Positions 54,430 through 62,377 of a stretch of DNA of 64,000 nucleotides are shown here, in pieces. The translations under genes were made by a program, and so were the position numbers. The DNA is from Shimia haliotis (lineage in GTDB: Bacteria; Pseudomonadota; Alphaproteobacteria; Rhodobacterales; Rhodobacteraceae): assembly GCF_900114415.1 (NCBI RefSeq), contig NZ_FOSZ01000003.1:124001-188000 (forward strand), written 5' to 3'. How positions within the stretch are numbered: position 1 is the stretch's first letter; every line of letters starts with the position of its first letter. The notes under the pieces are model-generated. The model was given only the letters and a program-made list of their open reading frames with translations, was not told the origin of the DNA and did not search any database.

Positions 54430-55869
54430 ATGCAAATGCCAGACCCGGATCGCGCAATACTGGCGCGCAAGGACAGGATTGTCGCACGCCTGCGAGAGGT
54501 GTTGCCGGCTGATGCGGTGATTTCGGATGAAGCCGAGACACGGGCTTATGAATGCGATGCACTTACTGCCTACAAATGCCCGCCGCTCGCAGCCGTATTG
54601 CCGTCCTCTACGCAAGAGGTGTCAGCGGTGCTTAAGGTCTGCCATGCAGAGGGTGTACCGGTCGTGCCGCGGGGTGCAGGAACGTCGCTGGCGGGTGGCG
54701 CGATGCCCACAGCGGATTCTGTGATCCTCGGGGTGGCGCGGATGAATGAGGTTTTGGAAACCGACTATGCCAATCGCTTTATTCGTGTGCAGACCGGACG
54801 CACAAACCTGAGTGTTTCCGGCGCGGTGGAGGAGAGGGACTTTTTTTATGCCCCTGACCCCTCCAGCCAGTTGGCCTGCGCGATTGCGGGCAACATTGCG
54901 ATGAATTCCGGTGGCGCGCATTGCCTCAAGTACGGGGTAACGACCAACAACCTTTTGGGCGTCACAATGGTTATGATGGATGGCGCGGTCGTGGAAATCG
55001 GCGGAGCACATCTGGATGCCGCAGGTCTTGACTTGCTCGGTCTGATTTGCGGCTCCGAAGGTCAATTGGGTGTCGTCACAGAAGCAACTTTGCGGATTTT
55101 GCACAAGCCAGAGGGTGCGCGCCCTGTTCTCATGGGTTTTGACAACAACGAGGTCGCGGGCCAGTGCGTCAGCGACATCATCAAAGCCGGTATCTTGCCC
55201 GTGGCCATCGAATTCATGGACCGGCCTTGTATTAGGGCAACCGAGGCTTTCGCGGGTGCCGGCTATCCGGACTGTGAGGCTCTTCTGATTGTCGAGGTTG
55301 AGGGATCCGAGGCAGAAATCGATGCGCAGTTAGAGCGTATTCTGGCCATCGCGCGGACGCATAACCCTATGGAATTACGAGAGAGTACCAGCGCAGAGGA
55401 AAGCGCGCGCATTTGGCTGGGGCGCAAGTCTGCTTTTGGCGCGATGGGGCAAATCAATGACTACATGTGTTTGGACGGTACCATACCCGTGAGCCAGTTG
55501 CCGTATGTGTTGCGACGGATCAGCGAGTTGTCGAAGGACTACGGGTTGGATGTGGGCAACGTGTTCCATGCCGGTGATGGAAACATGCATCCGTTGATTT
55601 TGTTTGATGCCAACAAGCCCGGTGATTTGGAGAAATGCGAGGCCATGGGCGCGGACATATTGCGGCTGTGCGTTGAGGTCGGTGGTTGTTTGACGGGCGA
55701 ACATGGTGTCGGGATCGAAAAGCGGGATTTAATGGTCGATCAGTATGCGACCGAAGATCTCGATATTCAGATGGCGGTCAAAGATGTTTTTGATCCCAAA
55801 TGGCTTTTGAATCCGGCAAAAGTGTTTCCATTGGCATCGAGCGCGGCGCGGCGGATGGCGGCGCAATAG
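54430..55869 (+). CDS. glcD: Glycolate oxidase subunit GlcD (FAD-linked)
   Basis: A 479-residue flavoprotein of the D-lactate/glycolate dehydrogenase family. The FAD-binding-type-4 domain shows VPRGAGTSLAGGAMP and CAIAGNIAMNSGGAHCLKYG, and the catalytic C-terminal domain shows NVFHAGDGNMHPLI and GGCLTGEHGVGIEKR. It oxidises glycolate to glyoxylate. GAGGAGG precedes ATG 54430 by about nine bases. It is first in glcD-glcE-CPCC-glcF and has the operator candidate directly upstream. Confidence 0.95.
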   Translation: MQMPDPDRAILARKDRIVARLREVLPADAVISDEAETRAYECDALTAYKCPPLAAVLPSSTQEVSAVLKVCHAEGVPVVPRGAGTSLAGGAMPTADSVILGVARMNEVLETDYANRFIRVQTGRTNLSVSGAVEERDFFYAPDPSSQLACAIAGNIAMNSGGAHCLKYGVTTNNLLGVTMVMMDGAVVEIGGAHLDAAGLDLLGLICGSEGQLGVVTEATLRILHKPEGARPVLMGFDNNEVAGQCVSDIIKAGILPVAIEFMDRPCIRATEAFAGAGYPDCEALLIVEVEGSEAEIDAQLERILAIARTHNPMELRESTSAEESARIWLGRKSAFGAMGQINDYMCLDGTIPVSQLPYVLRRISELSKDYGLDVGNVFHAGDGNMHPLILFDANKPGDLEKCEAMGADILRLCVEVGGCLTGEHGVGIEKRDLMVDQYATEDLDIQMAVKDVFDPKWLLNPAKVFPLASSAARRMAAQ

Positions 55870-55879
55870 ATACAAAAAA

Positions 55880-55944
55880 GGGCGTTGCCCCTCTTGGTCG
55901 CAGGGCGACCAGTTCACCCCAAGGTATTTGAGGCCAATAAGAAA
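55880..55944 (+). repeat. Dispersed hairpin element with AGGTATTT core, copy 3 (leader of glcE)
   Basis: GGGCGTTGCCC, then CTCTTGG, then the hairpin TGGTCGC-AGG-GCGACCA, then TTCACCCCAAGGTATTTG, then GGCCAATAAGAAA. It fills nearly the whole glcD-glcE gap; its last base is directly before the glcE ATG. A less complete copy of the tail (AAGGTATTTGA) is at 35886-35896 before the Mla permease gene. Confidence 0.7.
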
Positions 55945-57042
55945 ATGACGATTCCAAAAAGTGAAGCTGAGCTGGCTGCCGTGATTGCGGATGCAAAGGG
56001 CGCGTTGCGGATTCGCGGCGGAGGGACGCGGCCGGTGGGCAAAGCTGGGTCAGGCGAGGTGGTATGCACGCAAGGATTAAGTGGTGTGATGCTCTATGAG
56101 CCTGGTGCGCTGACCCTGGTGGCGCAGGCTGGCACGCCGTTGACGGCCGTGGAAGACGCATTGCGTGCGGAAAATCAGCGTTTGGCGTTTGAGCCGATGG
56201 ATCATCGTGCAGTGCTGGGAACAGACGGTGTTCCAACCATCGGGGGCGTGGTGGCCGCGAATGCCAGCGGGCCGCGGCGCATTCAGGTGGGCGCGTGTCG
56301 AGACAGTCTGTTGGGCGTCCGGTTTGTCGATGGCGCCGGACGGGTGATCAAGAATGGCGGACGGGTCATGAAAAATGTCACCGGCTATGATTTGGTAAAG
56401 CTGATGGCGGGCAGCTGGGGTACTTTGGGTGTCTTGTCTGAGGTGAGCCTGAAGGTGCAGGCCGTGCCGGAAGCCGAGGCAACGCTTGTTGCGGATGGCG
56501 TGAGCGCAAAGACGGCCGTGAGCGCTTTGTCTGCGGCATTGGGATCGCCTTATGACGTGAGTGGCGCGGCGTTTATCTCGGATGGTGGCAAGGCCTTGGT
56601 GCGGGTAGAGGGGCTGGCCGAGTCTGTCGCTTATCGGGTCCGTCAATTGCAGGCTGACGCTTGTGCCGGTTGGTCAGTGGTTGAGGCCGACAGCAGTGCG
56701 ACCCTTTGGAGTGATGTCAGAGATGTGCGGCCTTTGATCGGCCGAGAGGGCGCGGTGTGGCGGATTTCTGTGAAGCCCAGCGATGCGCCAAACGTCTTGG
56801 AGAAACTGGGCAATCCCGAGGCGGTTTGTGATTGGGGCGGCGGGCTTATCTGGGCGGTTGTTTCGGAAACATTGAACGTCCGCGACCAGCTCGCGGGGTT
56901 TGGCGGGCACGCCTCCTTGATCAAGGGAGGCGGTGCATTTTCGTCCTTCCACCCTGAGCCGGCACCACTTGCTGCGATTTCGAAGGGGTTGCGGGCCAAG
57001 TTTGATCCAAGAGGCATCCTGAATCCTGGATTGATGGCATGA
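55945..57042 (+). CDS. glcE: Glycolate oxidase subunit GlcE
   Basis: A 365-residue FAD-binding subunit, shorter than GlcD and lacking most of its catalytic domain. FAD-domain segments include ALRIRGGGTRPVG, TIGGVVAANASGPRRIQVGACRDSLLGVRFVDG and VMKNVTGYDLVKLMAGSWGTLGVLSE. It forms the GlcDEF complex at the cytoplasmic membrane. ATG 55945 follows the repeat-element leader, and no good ribosome site other than AATAAGAA is seen. The stop overlaps the CPCC gene by ATGA. Confidence 0.94.
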   Translation: MTIPKSEAELAAVIADAKGALRIRGGGTRPVGKAGSGEVVCTQGLSGVMLYEPGALTLVAQAGTPLTAVEDALRAENQRLAFEPMDHRAVLGTDGVPTIGGVVAANASGPRRIQVGACRDSLLGVRFVDGAGRVIKNGGRVMKNVTGYDLVKLMAGSWGTLGVLSEVSLKVQAVPEAEATLVADGVSAKTAVSALSAALGSPYDVSGAAFISDGGKALVRVEGLAESVAYRVRQLQADACAGWSVVEADSSATLWSDVRDVRPLIGREGAVWRISVKPSDAPNVLEKLGNPEAVCDWGGGLIWAVVSETLNVRDQLAGFGGHASLIKGGGAFSSFHPEPAPLAAISKGLRAKFDPRGILNPGLMA

Positions 57043-57290
57043 TCAAAGACCGCATCGCCTGTCCTTGTTGCGGATTTCTTACGTTGGAGAGCTATGGGCA
57101 TTTTGATCTTTGCGAGGTGTGCTTTTGGGAGGATGACCTTCTTCAACGCGTTCAGCCGGACTACGGCGGAGGGGCAAATGTGCCTTGTTTGAACGAGGCG
57201 CGGGAGAATTTCCGTGCTTTTGGAGCGTGCGAACGCGAGGCGCTTGAATGTGTGCGCCCGCCGATACCAGAAGAAAAAGGCTTTGCCTGA
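57039..57290 (+). CDS. Cysteine-rich CPCC family protein inside the glycolate oxidase operon
   Basis: An 83-residue protein of the CPCC family. CPCCGFLTL at residues 8-16 and CEVCFWEDD at about 25-33 supply four cysteines that probably bind zinc or another metal; two more cysteines lie in the second half. Its function is unknown in the family. It overlaps glcE (ATGA) and glcF (TGATG), so it is made with the glycolate oxidase subunits. A role in assembly of the iron-sulfur subunit GlcF is a reasonable guess only. Confidence 0.85.
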   Translation: MIKDRIACPCCGFLTLESYGHFDLCEVCFWEDDLLQRVQPDYGGGANVPCLNEARENFRAFGACEREALECVRPPIPEEKGFA

Positions 57291-58612
57291 TGCAGACGAC
57301 ATTTACTGAAAAACAACTCGAAGATCCCGGCATCCAACGTGCAAACGAGATACTGCGGGCCTGTGTGCATTGCGGGTTCTGTACCGCCACATGCCCGACC
57401 TATCAGGTGCTCGGAGATGAACTCGATAGCCCGCGCGGCCGCATTTACCAGATCAAGGACATGCTGGAGAACGAGCGCGTTCCAGATGAAAAAACCGTGC
57501 TGCATGTGGATCGGTGTCTCAGCTGTTTGGCCTGTATGACCACCTGTCCAAGTGGGGTGCATTATATGCATCTTGTGGATCACGCGCGCGAATACATCGA
57601 GGAAAACTATACAAGGCCTCTGTCAGACCGCGTACTGCGCTGGATGTTGGCGCAAATTCTACCTTACCCCACAAGGTTTCGCTTGGCGCTATTGGGGGCA
57701 AAGATCGGGCGGCCTTTCAAGTTTCTGATGCCTGGCGCGCGATTGAAGGCGATGCTGGACATGGCACCGAAATCCATCCCGCCGGTCAGCCGCAATGATG
57801 ATCCTCAAAGTTTTGCGCCCAAAGTGCCACGAAGGAAACGTGTCGCGTTGATGACGGGCTGCGCGCAAAAAGCGTTGAACACCGACATTAATGACGCAAC
57901 CATCCGCTTGCTGACACGGCTTGGTTGCGAGGTTGTGGTGGCCGAAGGGGCAGGGTGTTGCGGGGCGCTAACGCATCATATGGGCAAGACTTCCGAAAGC
58001 CACGCGACGGCGGCCAAAAACATTCGCGCATGGTGTGCGGAAATGGACGGCGATGGGTTGGATGCGATTGTGGTTAACACCTCGGGGTGTGGCACGACGG
58101 TGAAAGACTACGGCCACATGTTCCGCAATGAGGCTTTGGCCGACGATGCTGCGCGGGTGAGCGCGATTGCGATGGATGTGTCTGAAGTGCTGATGACACT
58201 AGACATGCCGGAAGGTGCGGACAAGGAAACCGTAGTGGCCTATCATGCGGCGTGTTCCTTGCAGCATGGCCAGCAGATCAAGACTTTCCCCAAAGACCTT
58301 CTCAGACGTGCCGGATTTACGGTTGTTGAGCCAGCGGACAGCCACCTGTGTTGTGGTTCGGCGGGGACTTACAACCTGATGCAGCCCGAGATTTCCGGGA
58401 AACTAAAGGAGCGCAAAATACGCACTTTGGAGGCAAAAAACCCCGATATTATTGCGGCCGGTAACATCGGTTGCATGATGCAGATCGGGTCCGGAACAGA
58501 GGTGCCCATTGTCCATACGGTGGAACTTTTGGATTGGGCAACAGGGGGGCCACAGCCGCCTGCGCTGACGGAGCCAGGCAAACGCGTGCCGGAGGTCCCA
58601 ATTCTGCGCTAA
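57290..58612 (+). CDS. glcF: Glycolate oxidase iron-sulfur subunit GlcF
   Basis: A 440-residue subunit with two 4Fe-4S motifs, CVHCGFCTATCP (about 24-35) and CLSCLACMTTCPSG (about 76-89), and two CCG domains (GAGCCGALTHHMGK and LCCGSAGTYN). It passes electrons from the flavin subunits to the quinone pool. ATG 57290 shares its A with the CPCC gene stop. It ends the operon; a loose hairpin near 58640-58672 follows. Confidence 0.95.
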   Translation: MQTTFTEKQLEDPGIQRANEILRACVHCGFCTATCPTYQVLGDELDSPRGRIYQIKDMLENERVPDEKTVLHVDRCLSCLACMTTCPSGVHYMHLVDHAREYIEENYTRPLSDRVLRWMLAQILPYPTRFRLALLGAKIGRPFKFLMPGARLKAMLDMAPKSIPPVSRNDDPQSFAPKVPRRKRVALMTGCAQKALNTDINDATIRLLTRLGCEVVVAEGAGCCGALTHHMGKTSESHATAAKNIRAWCAEMDGDGLDAIVVNTSGCGTTVKDYGHMFRNEALADDAARVSAIAMDVSEVLMTLDMPEGADKETVVAYHAACSLQHGQQIKTFPKDLLRRAGFTVVEPADSHLCCGSAGTYNLMQPEISGKLKERKIRTLEAKNPDIIAAGNIGCMMQIGSGTEVPIVHTVELLDWATGGPQPPALTEPGKRVPEVPILR

Positions 58613-58696
58613 TTTGAGCCAGTGCGCCAAGGTGCTGCCTCAATTCCGCCAAGAGGAGGCGGTAGCTCTGTGTGCAACTACCGATAGGAGCGCACC

Positions 58697-59500
58697 TTGA
58701 TCCGGCTTTTTGCAACGTTTTTTGTCTTCCTTCTGGCCAGCGGTGTTTCGGCGCAAACGGCTGGCTTGCGCAGTCTTGAAACTGGTGAGCAAGGCAAAGG
58801 TTGGGGCGCGGTTGGGCGACTGGAAATTGACGGTCGCGGGTTTTGCACGGGTGCTTTGATTGCACCGGACAAAGTGCTGACAGCTGCGCATTGTCTGTTT
58901 GACCGTCACACAGGGCAAGCATTTGATCTGGGGAAAATGGAATTTCGCGCTGGATGGCGCAACGGACGGGCCGAGGCCTATCGCACCATTCGGCGTGCGA
59001 CGGTGCATCCGGACTACGTCTTCGGACAGGATGACCTGATGACGCGATCGCAAAACGACCTTGCGATTTTGGAGCTGCATCACGCGATCCGAAACACCCG
59101 TATTGAACCCTTTGAGACCGCGCCTCGTTTGCGCAAGGGATCAAAGATCGGCGTTGTATCTTATGCTGTTGGCCGAGAAGCTGCCCCTTCGTTTCAAGAG
59201 GCCTGCGAGGTTCTTGGACGCCAGAGAGGCGTGTATGTGCTGAGTTGTGACATCGATTTCGGCAGCAGCGGCGCGCCAGTGTTTTTGCTGGAAAACGACG
59301 AGGTTAAGATTGCGTCTGTCGTCGCGGCAAAGGCGCAGCTTAAGGGCGACAAGGTGGCTTTGGCCACGGCGTTGGATTTTGCGTTGGAAGAGGTACAGGC
59401 AGTGATGGCACAGCCCGCACCGGTGACAATCCGCTCACAAACCCCTTTGCAGCAGCGCAACAGCACTGGCGCGAAATTTGTACGGCCCAATGGGGGTTGA
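58697..59500 (+). CDS. Secreted trypsin-like serine protease
   Basis: A 267-residue S1 protease with a signal peptide (about 1-19). The triad is His65 in LTAAHC, Asp121 in NDLAIL and Ser191 in GSSGAP, the last a variant of GDSGG. Cys50/Cys66 probably form the usual loop disulfide. The C-terminal 40 residues are not part of the fold and are Gln/Pro/Asn-rich. The start is TTG 58697, supported by AGGAG six bases upstream. Its stop codon overlaps the putative heat-shock promoter of hsp20, and the protease is probably periplasmic. Confidence 0.88.
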   Translation: MIRLFATFFVFLLASGVSAQTAGLRSLETGEQGKGWGAVGRLEIDGRGFCTGALIAPDKVLTAAHCLFDRHTGQAFDLGKMEFRAGWRNGRAEAYRTIRRATVHPDYVFGQDDLMTRSQNDLAILELHHAIRNTRIEPFETAPRLRKGSKIGVVSYAVGREAAPSFQEACEVLGRQRGVYVLSCDIDFGSSGAPVFLLENDEVKIASVVAAKAQLKGDKVALATALDFALEEVQAVMAQPAPVTIRSQTPLQQRNSTGAKFVRPNGG

Positions 59501-59523
59501 AACCCCAAAATCCTTTCCCAAAT
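59497..59523 (+). promoter_or_regulatory. Sigma-32-like heat-shock promoter of hsp20
   Basis: TTGAAA at 59497-59502, a 14-base spacer and CCCAAAT at 59517-59523 match the RpoH pattern (CTTGAAA, 13-14 bases, CCCCATnT) at most positions. The start point would fall near 59530, giving a leader of about 90 bases. The -35 overlaps the stop of the protease gene. Confidence 0.65.
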
Positions 59524-59592
59524 GACACTGTATCTGGACGCCAAACTCGGGTCCTGAAACACACCGCCTGTCCGTTGAGGAAGGCAAAATAT

Positions 59593-59619
59593 GTTGTCGC
59601 TTACGTAAAGGATAACCTT
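59593..59619 (+). promoter_or_regulatory. ROSE-type RNA thermometer hairpin over the hsp20 ribosome site
   Basis: GTTGTC (59593-59598) pairs with GATAAC (59611-59616), and CTT (59600-59602) pairs with AAG (59608-59610). G59599 is bulged and there is a five-base loop. The nine pairs (one G-U) enclose the Shine-Dalgarno AAGGA (59608-59612). The anti-SD stretch TCGCT with one bulged G is the mark of ROSE elements (U-U/C-GCU), known from rhizobial hsp20 genes. Confidence 0.75.
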
Positions 59620-60093
59620 ATGCGCACTTATGATTTTGCACCGCTGTACCGTTCGTCCGTTGGCTTTGACCAACTTGCAAGCCTGATGGATCGGGTTTTG
59701 ACCAATGATGTCGCACAGCCGAGCTACCCGCCCTACAACATCGAAAAAACCGCTGACGACGCCTACCGGATTTCTCTGGCTGTCGCCGGTTTTGGTTCCG
59801 ATGACCTGAGCATCGAAGTTAAAGAGAACGCGCTTCTTGTGACCGCAAAAAAGGGGCAGGAAGACACTGAGAAAACCTATCTGCACCGCGGCATCGCAAC
59901 CCGTGCGTTTGAGCGTCGCTTCCACCTTGCCGATCATGTCCGCGTGACGGGCGCAAGCCACACAGATGGTATGTTGCACATCGACTTGCAGCGTGAAATC
60001 CCCGAAGCGCTGAAGCCGCGCCGGATCGAGATTTCTAACGGCGCGGCAGAAGCTGTGGAACAAGACGTGGTTGAGGCCAAAGCCGTCAACTGA
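59620..60093 (+). CDS. Small heat-shock protein, Hsp20/IbpA type
   Basis: A 157-residue cytoplasmic holdase with an alpha-crystallin domain (about 36-135): PPYNIEKTADDAYRISLAVAGF, a VTAKKG strand, RAFERRFHLADHVRVTGAS and the GMLHIDLQREIPE end. A C-terminal RRIEI gives the I-x-I motif used in oligomer assembly. ATG 59620 is seven bases after AAGGA. The leader carries the sigma-32-like promoter and the ROSE hairpin, so control is probably both transcriptional and translational. A terminator follows. Confidence 0.95.
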   Translation: MRTYDFAPLYRSSVGFDQLASLMDRVLTNDVAQPSYPPYNIEKTADDAYRISLAVAGFGSDDLSIEVKENALLVTAKKGQEDTEKTYLHRGIATRAFERRFHLADHVRVTGASHTDGMLHIDLQREIPEALKPRRIEISNGAAEAVEQDVVEAKAVN

Positions 60094-60132
60094 GCTTAGA
60101 ATACTGACACAACATTCTTCCCTTGTTGTCAG

Positions 60133-60165
60133 ACGCGCGTCCCCCCTCGGGGCGCGCGTTTTGCG
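60133..60165 (+). terminator. Rho-independent terminator of hsp20
   Basis: The outer arms ACGCGCG (60133-60139) and CGCGCGT (60153-60159), and the inner arms CCCC and GGGG, form a stem with one bulged T, followed by TTTT. It begins 40 bases after the hsp20 stop. Confidence 0.85.
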
Positions 60166-60231
60166 TTCAGGGATTGCGGTTCTCTGGGGCGCAGGTCACA
60201 GTTGCGTTTCATCCCCAAAAAGGAGTGGCGC

Positions 60232-61440
60232 GTGAACCTTGGCGCTTTGAAATCGAGCAATTTTCGCGCCTATGTGGCGGGATCGGCCTTTGGGTTGCTG
60301 GCGATCTGGATGCAACGGATCACGGTGGGTTGGCTTGCTTGGGACATGACCGGTTCCGCAACTTTGGTCGGGGCCGTGGCGTTCTTTATGTTTGCGCCTT
60401 CGATCGTTCTGTCTCCGCTTTTTGGTGTCTGGGTCGACAGGATGAATGTGAAACGGGCGGTTTTGGTGGTGCAAACCCTGAATGCAGCCTTATCGGCAGC
60501 CTTGTGGCTGGCGGTTGCGGCAGATGTCGCGACGCCGTTTTTACTCATGTGTTTTTCGGTGCTGTTGGGCGTTGTGATGGCGGCCAACCATCCGGTTCGC
60601 ATGGCATTGACGCCGCGATTGGTGCGGCGTGAATTTGTCGGATCGGTGGTGACGATTGTGGCCATCAATTTCAACATCGCGCGGATGATCGGGCCAGCGG
60701 TTGGCGGCGTCCTGATCGCGCAGATTGGGGTGGCGCATACTCTTTTGGTGCAATGGCTTTTGTTCTTGCCCTATTTGCTGGTTCTGTCGCGCCTGACATT
60801 GCGCCCGCGGCGCGATACCGGCAGCGCACAAGAGCCTTTTTTCAAGGCCTTAGCAACGGGGGTTCGGTTTGTCTGGCAAACCTTGCCCGTGCGAGAGGCA
60901 ATGTTTGTAGCGGGCGTTCTGGCGGTCGTCGCACGGGGCGCTTTGGAAATTCTGCCCCCCCTTGCAGATGGTGTTTTTAACCGTGGCGCGAGCGGGTTGG
61001 GGCTTTTGATGAGTGTCACCGGTGTGGGTGCGATCCTGGGTGGGTTTTCACAAGCCTTGTTGCCTCCGCAAGAGCCGGGACGGCTGCCGTTGTCCACGCG
61101 TCTGGCCATCGTGATCGGTCTTGTGATGGTTGTGGCTCTGGGCGCGGCACAGACGTGGGAATTGGCGCTTGTTGTGGCGGCGGCGATGTCGTTTGTCACC
61201 ACCGTGACCGCGATCTCTACGCAAACAGCGATTCAGCTGGATCTGGAGGACGACATGCGGGGTCGCGTCATGAGTCTTTGGGCCGTAATTGCGGCGGGTG
61301 GGTCTGCTTTGGGTGCCGGCATGATGGGGATTTTGGCGGATGCCATCGGCTTGCAGAAAGCTCTGATTTTCACCGGTAGTTTCTCAACCGTTTTGGTGGG
61401 GGGGTATTTCGCGCTTGTCTGGGTGCGGCGCGGACTTTGA
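60232..61440 (+). CDS. MFS transporter (EntS-like drug/siderophore exporter group)
   Basis: A 402-residue transporter with 12 hydrophobic segments. The loop 2-3 motif is GVWVDRMNVKRAVL. The layout matches the enterobactin-exporter-like MFS group, whose members export varied compounds; the substrate is unknown. The start is GTG 60232, because AAGGAG lies six bases upstream; the frame is open ten codons further. No siderophore genes are near. The 11-bp repeat site 3 begins 24 bases after its stop. Confidence 0.9.
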   Translation: MNLGALKSSNFRAYVAGSAFGLLAIWMQRITVGWLAWDMTGSATLVGAVAFFMFAPSIVLSPLFGVWVDRMNVKRAVLVVQTLNAALSAALWLAVAADVATPFLLMCFSVLLGVVMAANHPVRMALTPRLVRREFVGSVVTIVAINFNIARMIGPAVGGVLIAQIGVAHTLLVQWLLFLPYLLVLSRLTLRPRRDTGSAQEPFFKALATGVRFVWQTLPVREAMFVAGVLAVVARGALEILPPLADGVFNRGASGLGLLMSVTGVGAILGGFSQALLPPQEPGRLPLSTRLAIVIGLVMVVALGAAQTWELALVVAAAMSFVTTVTAISTQTAIQLDLEDDMRGRVMSLWAVIAAGGSALGAGMMGILADAIGLQKALIFTGSFSTVLVGGYFALVWVRRGL

Positions 61441-61463
61441 CGGAAAGACCCTAAATGAAAAAC

Positions 61464-61496
61464 GTCGGTATCGTGTCGGTATTGCGTCGGTGGCAT
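61464..61496 (+). repeat. Three 11-bp tandem units (GTCGGT type), site 3
   Basis: GTCGG starts at 61464, 61475 and 61486, an exact 11-base period: GTCGGTATCGT, GTCGGTATTGC, GTCGGTGGCAT. Over the 29 bases 61464-61492 it differs from 14698-14726 at two positions only. It lies in the sense direction 24 bases after the MFS stop and 89 bases before the next gene. Confidence 0.85.
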
Positions 61497-61584
61497 GGGT
61501 GGCGATTGCCCAAGCCGGGATAAGCTGTTTGCGGTTGGCGTCGCCGTCCTTCAAAGTGCGCGACAAGTCCAAGCGGAGAGTGAC

Positions 61585-62364
61585 ATGGATTGGGATGACG
61601 CATACGCCAACGGGGCCTATATCGAGGGTGCAAGTGCCTTCCCTGATCGCTGGGCGGCAGAGGCGACTGCATATCGTGAGGCCGTGGATGCGCAGGTTGA
61701 TGTGGCCTATGGAAAAGGCGCGCGCAACGTCTATGACCTGATCCTGCCTGTGTCGGCGCCCAAAGGGTTGTTTGTCTTTGTGCACGGCGGGTATTGGCTG
61801 AATTTTGACAAATCGTGGTGGAGTGCCTTTGCACGCGGTGCGCGGGAGTTGGGCTGGGCGGTCGCTTTGCCATCGTATGATCTGGCACCGACGGCGCGCA
61901 TTTCGGAGATCACCCAGCAAGTGGCTGCAGCCATCACGCATGCGGCAGGGCAGGTCGCAGGGCCGATTGTGTTGGCAGGGCATTCCGCAGGCGGACATCT
62001 TGTGGCCCGCGCGGTGTGCCCCGGGGTGTTGTCTGACGATGTCGCTAACCGTGTTGTGCGATCTGTGCCGATTTCACCGGTGTCGGATCTGCGGCCTTTG
62101 ATGAACACGTCGATGAATGAAAACTTGAGGCTGGACGACGCCGAGTGTCAGGCGGAAAGCCCCGCGTTGATGGCACCTCGGGACGGAGTTGAGGTCACGG
62201 TTGTGGTTGGCGCGGCAGAGCGGCCGGTGTTTCTGGATCAGGCAGAATGGTTGTGCGAGGCGTGGGGCGCTGACCGGATTGTATTGGGCGGCAAGCACCA
62301 TTTTGACGTGATCGACGCGCTGGCGGATGCGCAGAGCGATTTGTGCAAGGCGGTTTTTGGCTGA
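61585..62364 (+). CDS. Alpha/beta hydrolase resembling kynurenine formamidase
   Basis: A 259-residue alpha/beta hydrolase. The oxyanion motif is VFVHGGYW (about residue 68) and the nucleophile elbow GHSAGGH (about 132-138). The His is probably in GGKHHFDVID near the C-terminus. HGGYW and the length fit the kynurenine formamidase-like esterase group, but there are no tryptophan-catabolism genes nearby to support that substrate. GGAG lies seven bases before ATG 61585. It is convergent with the P1 peptidase gene. Confidence 0.85.
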   Translation: MDWDDAYANGAYIEGASAFPDRWAAEATAYREAVDAQVDVAYGKGARNVYDLILPVSAPKGLFVFVHGGYWLNFDKSWWSAFARGARELGWAVALPSYDLAPTARISEITQQVAAAITHAAGQVAGPIVLAGHSAGGHLVARAVCPGVLSDDVANRVVRSVPISPVSDLRPLMNTSMNENLRLDDAECQAESPALMAPRDGVEVTVVVGAAERPVFLDQAEWLCEAWGADRIVLGGKHHFDVIDALADAQSDLCKAVFG

Positions 62365-62377
62365 CGAGTGGGGTCGA

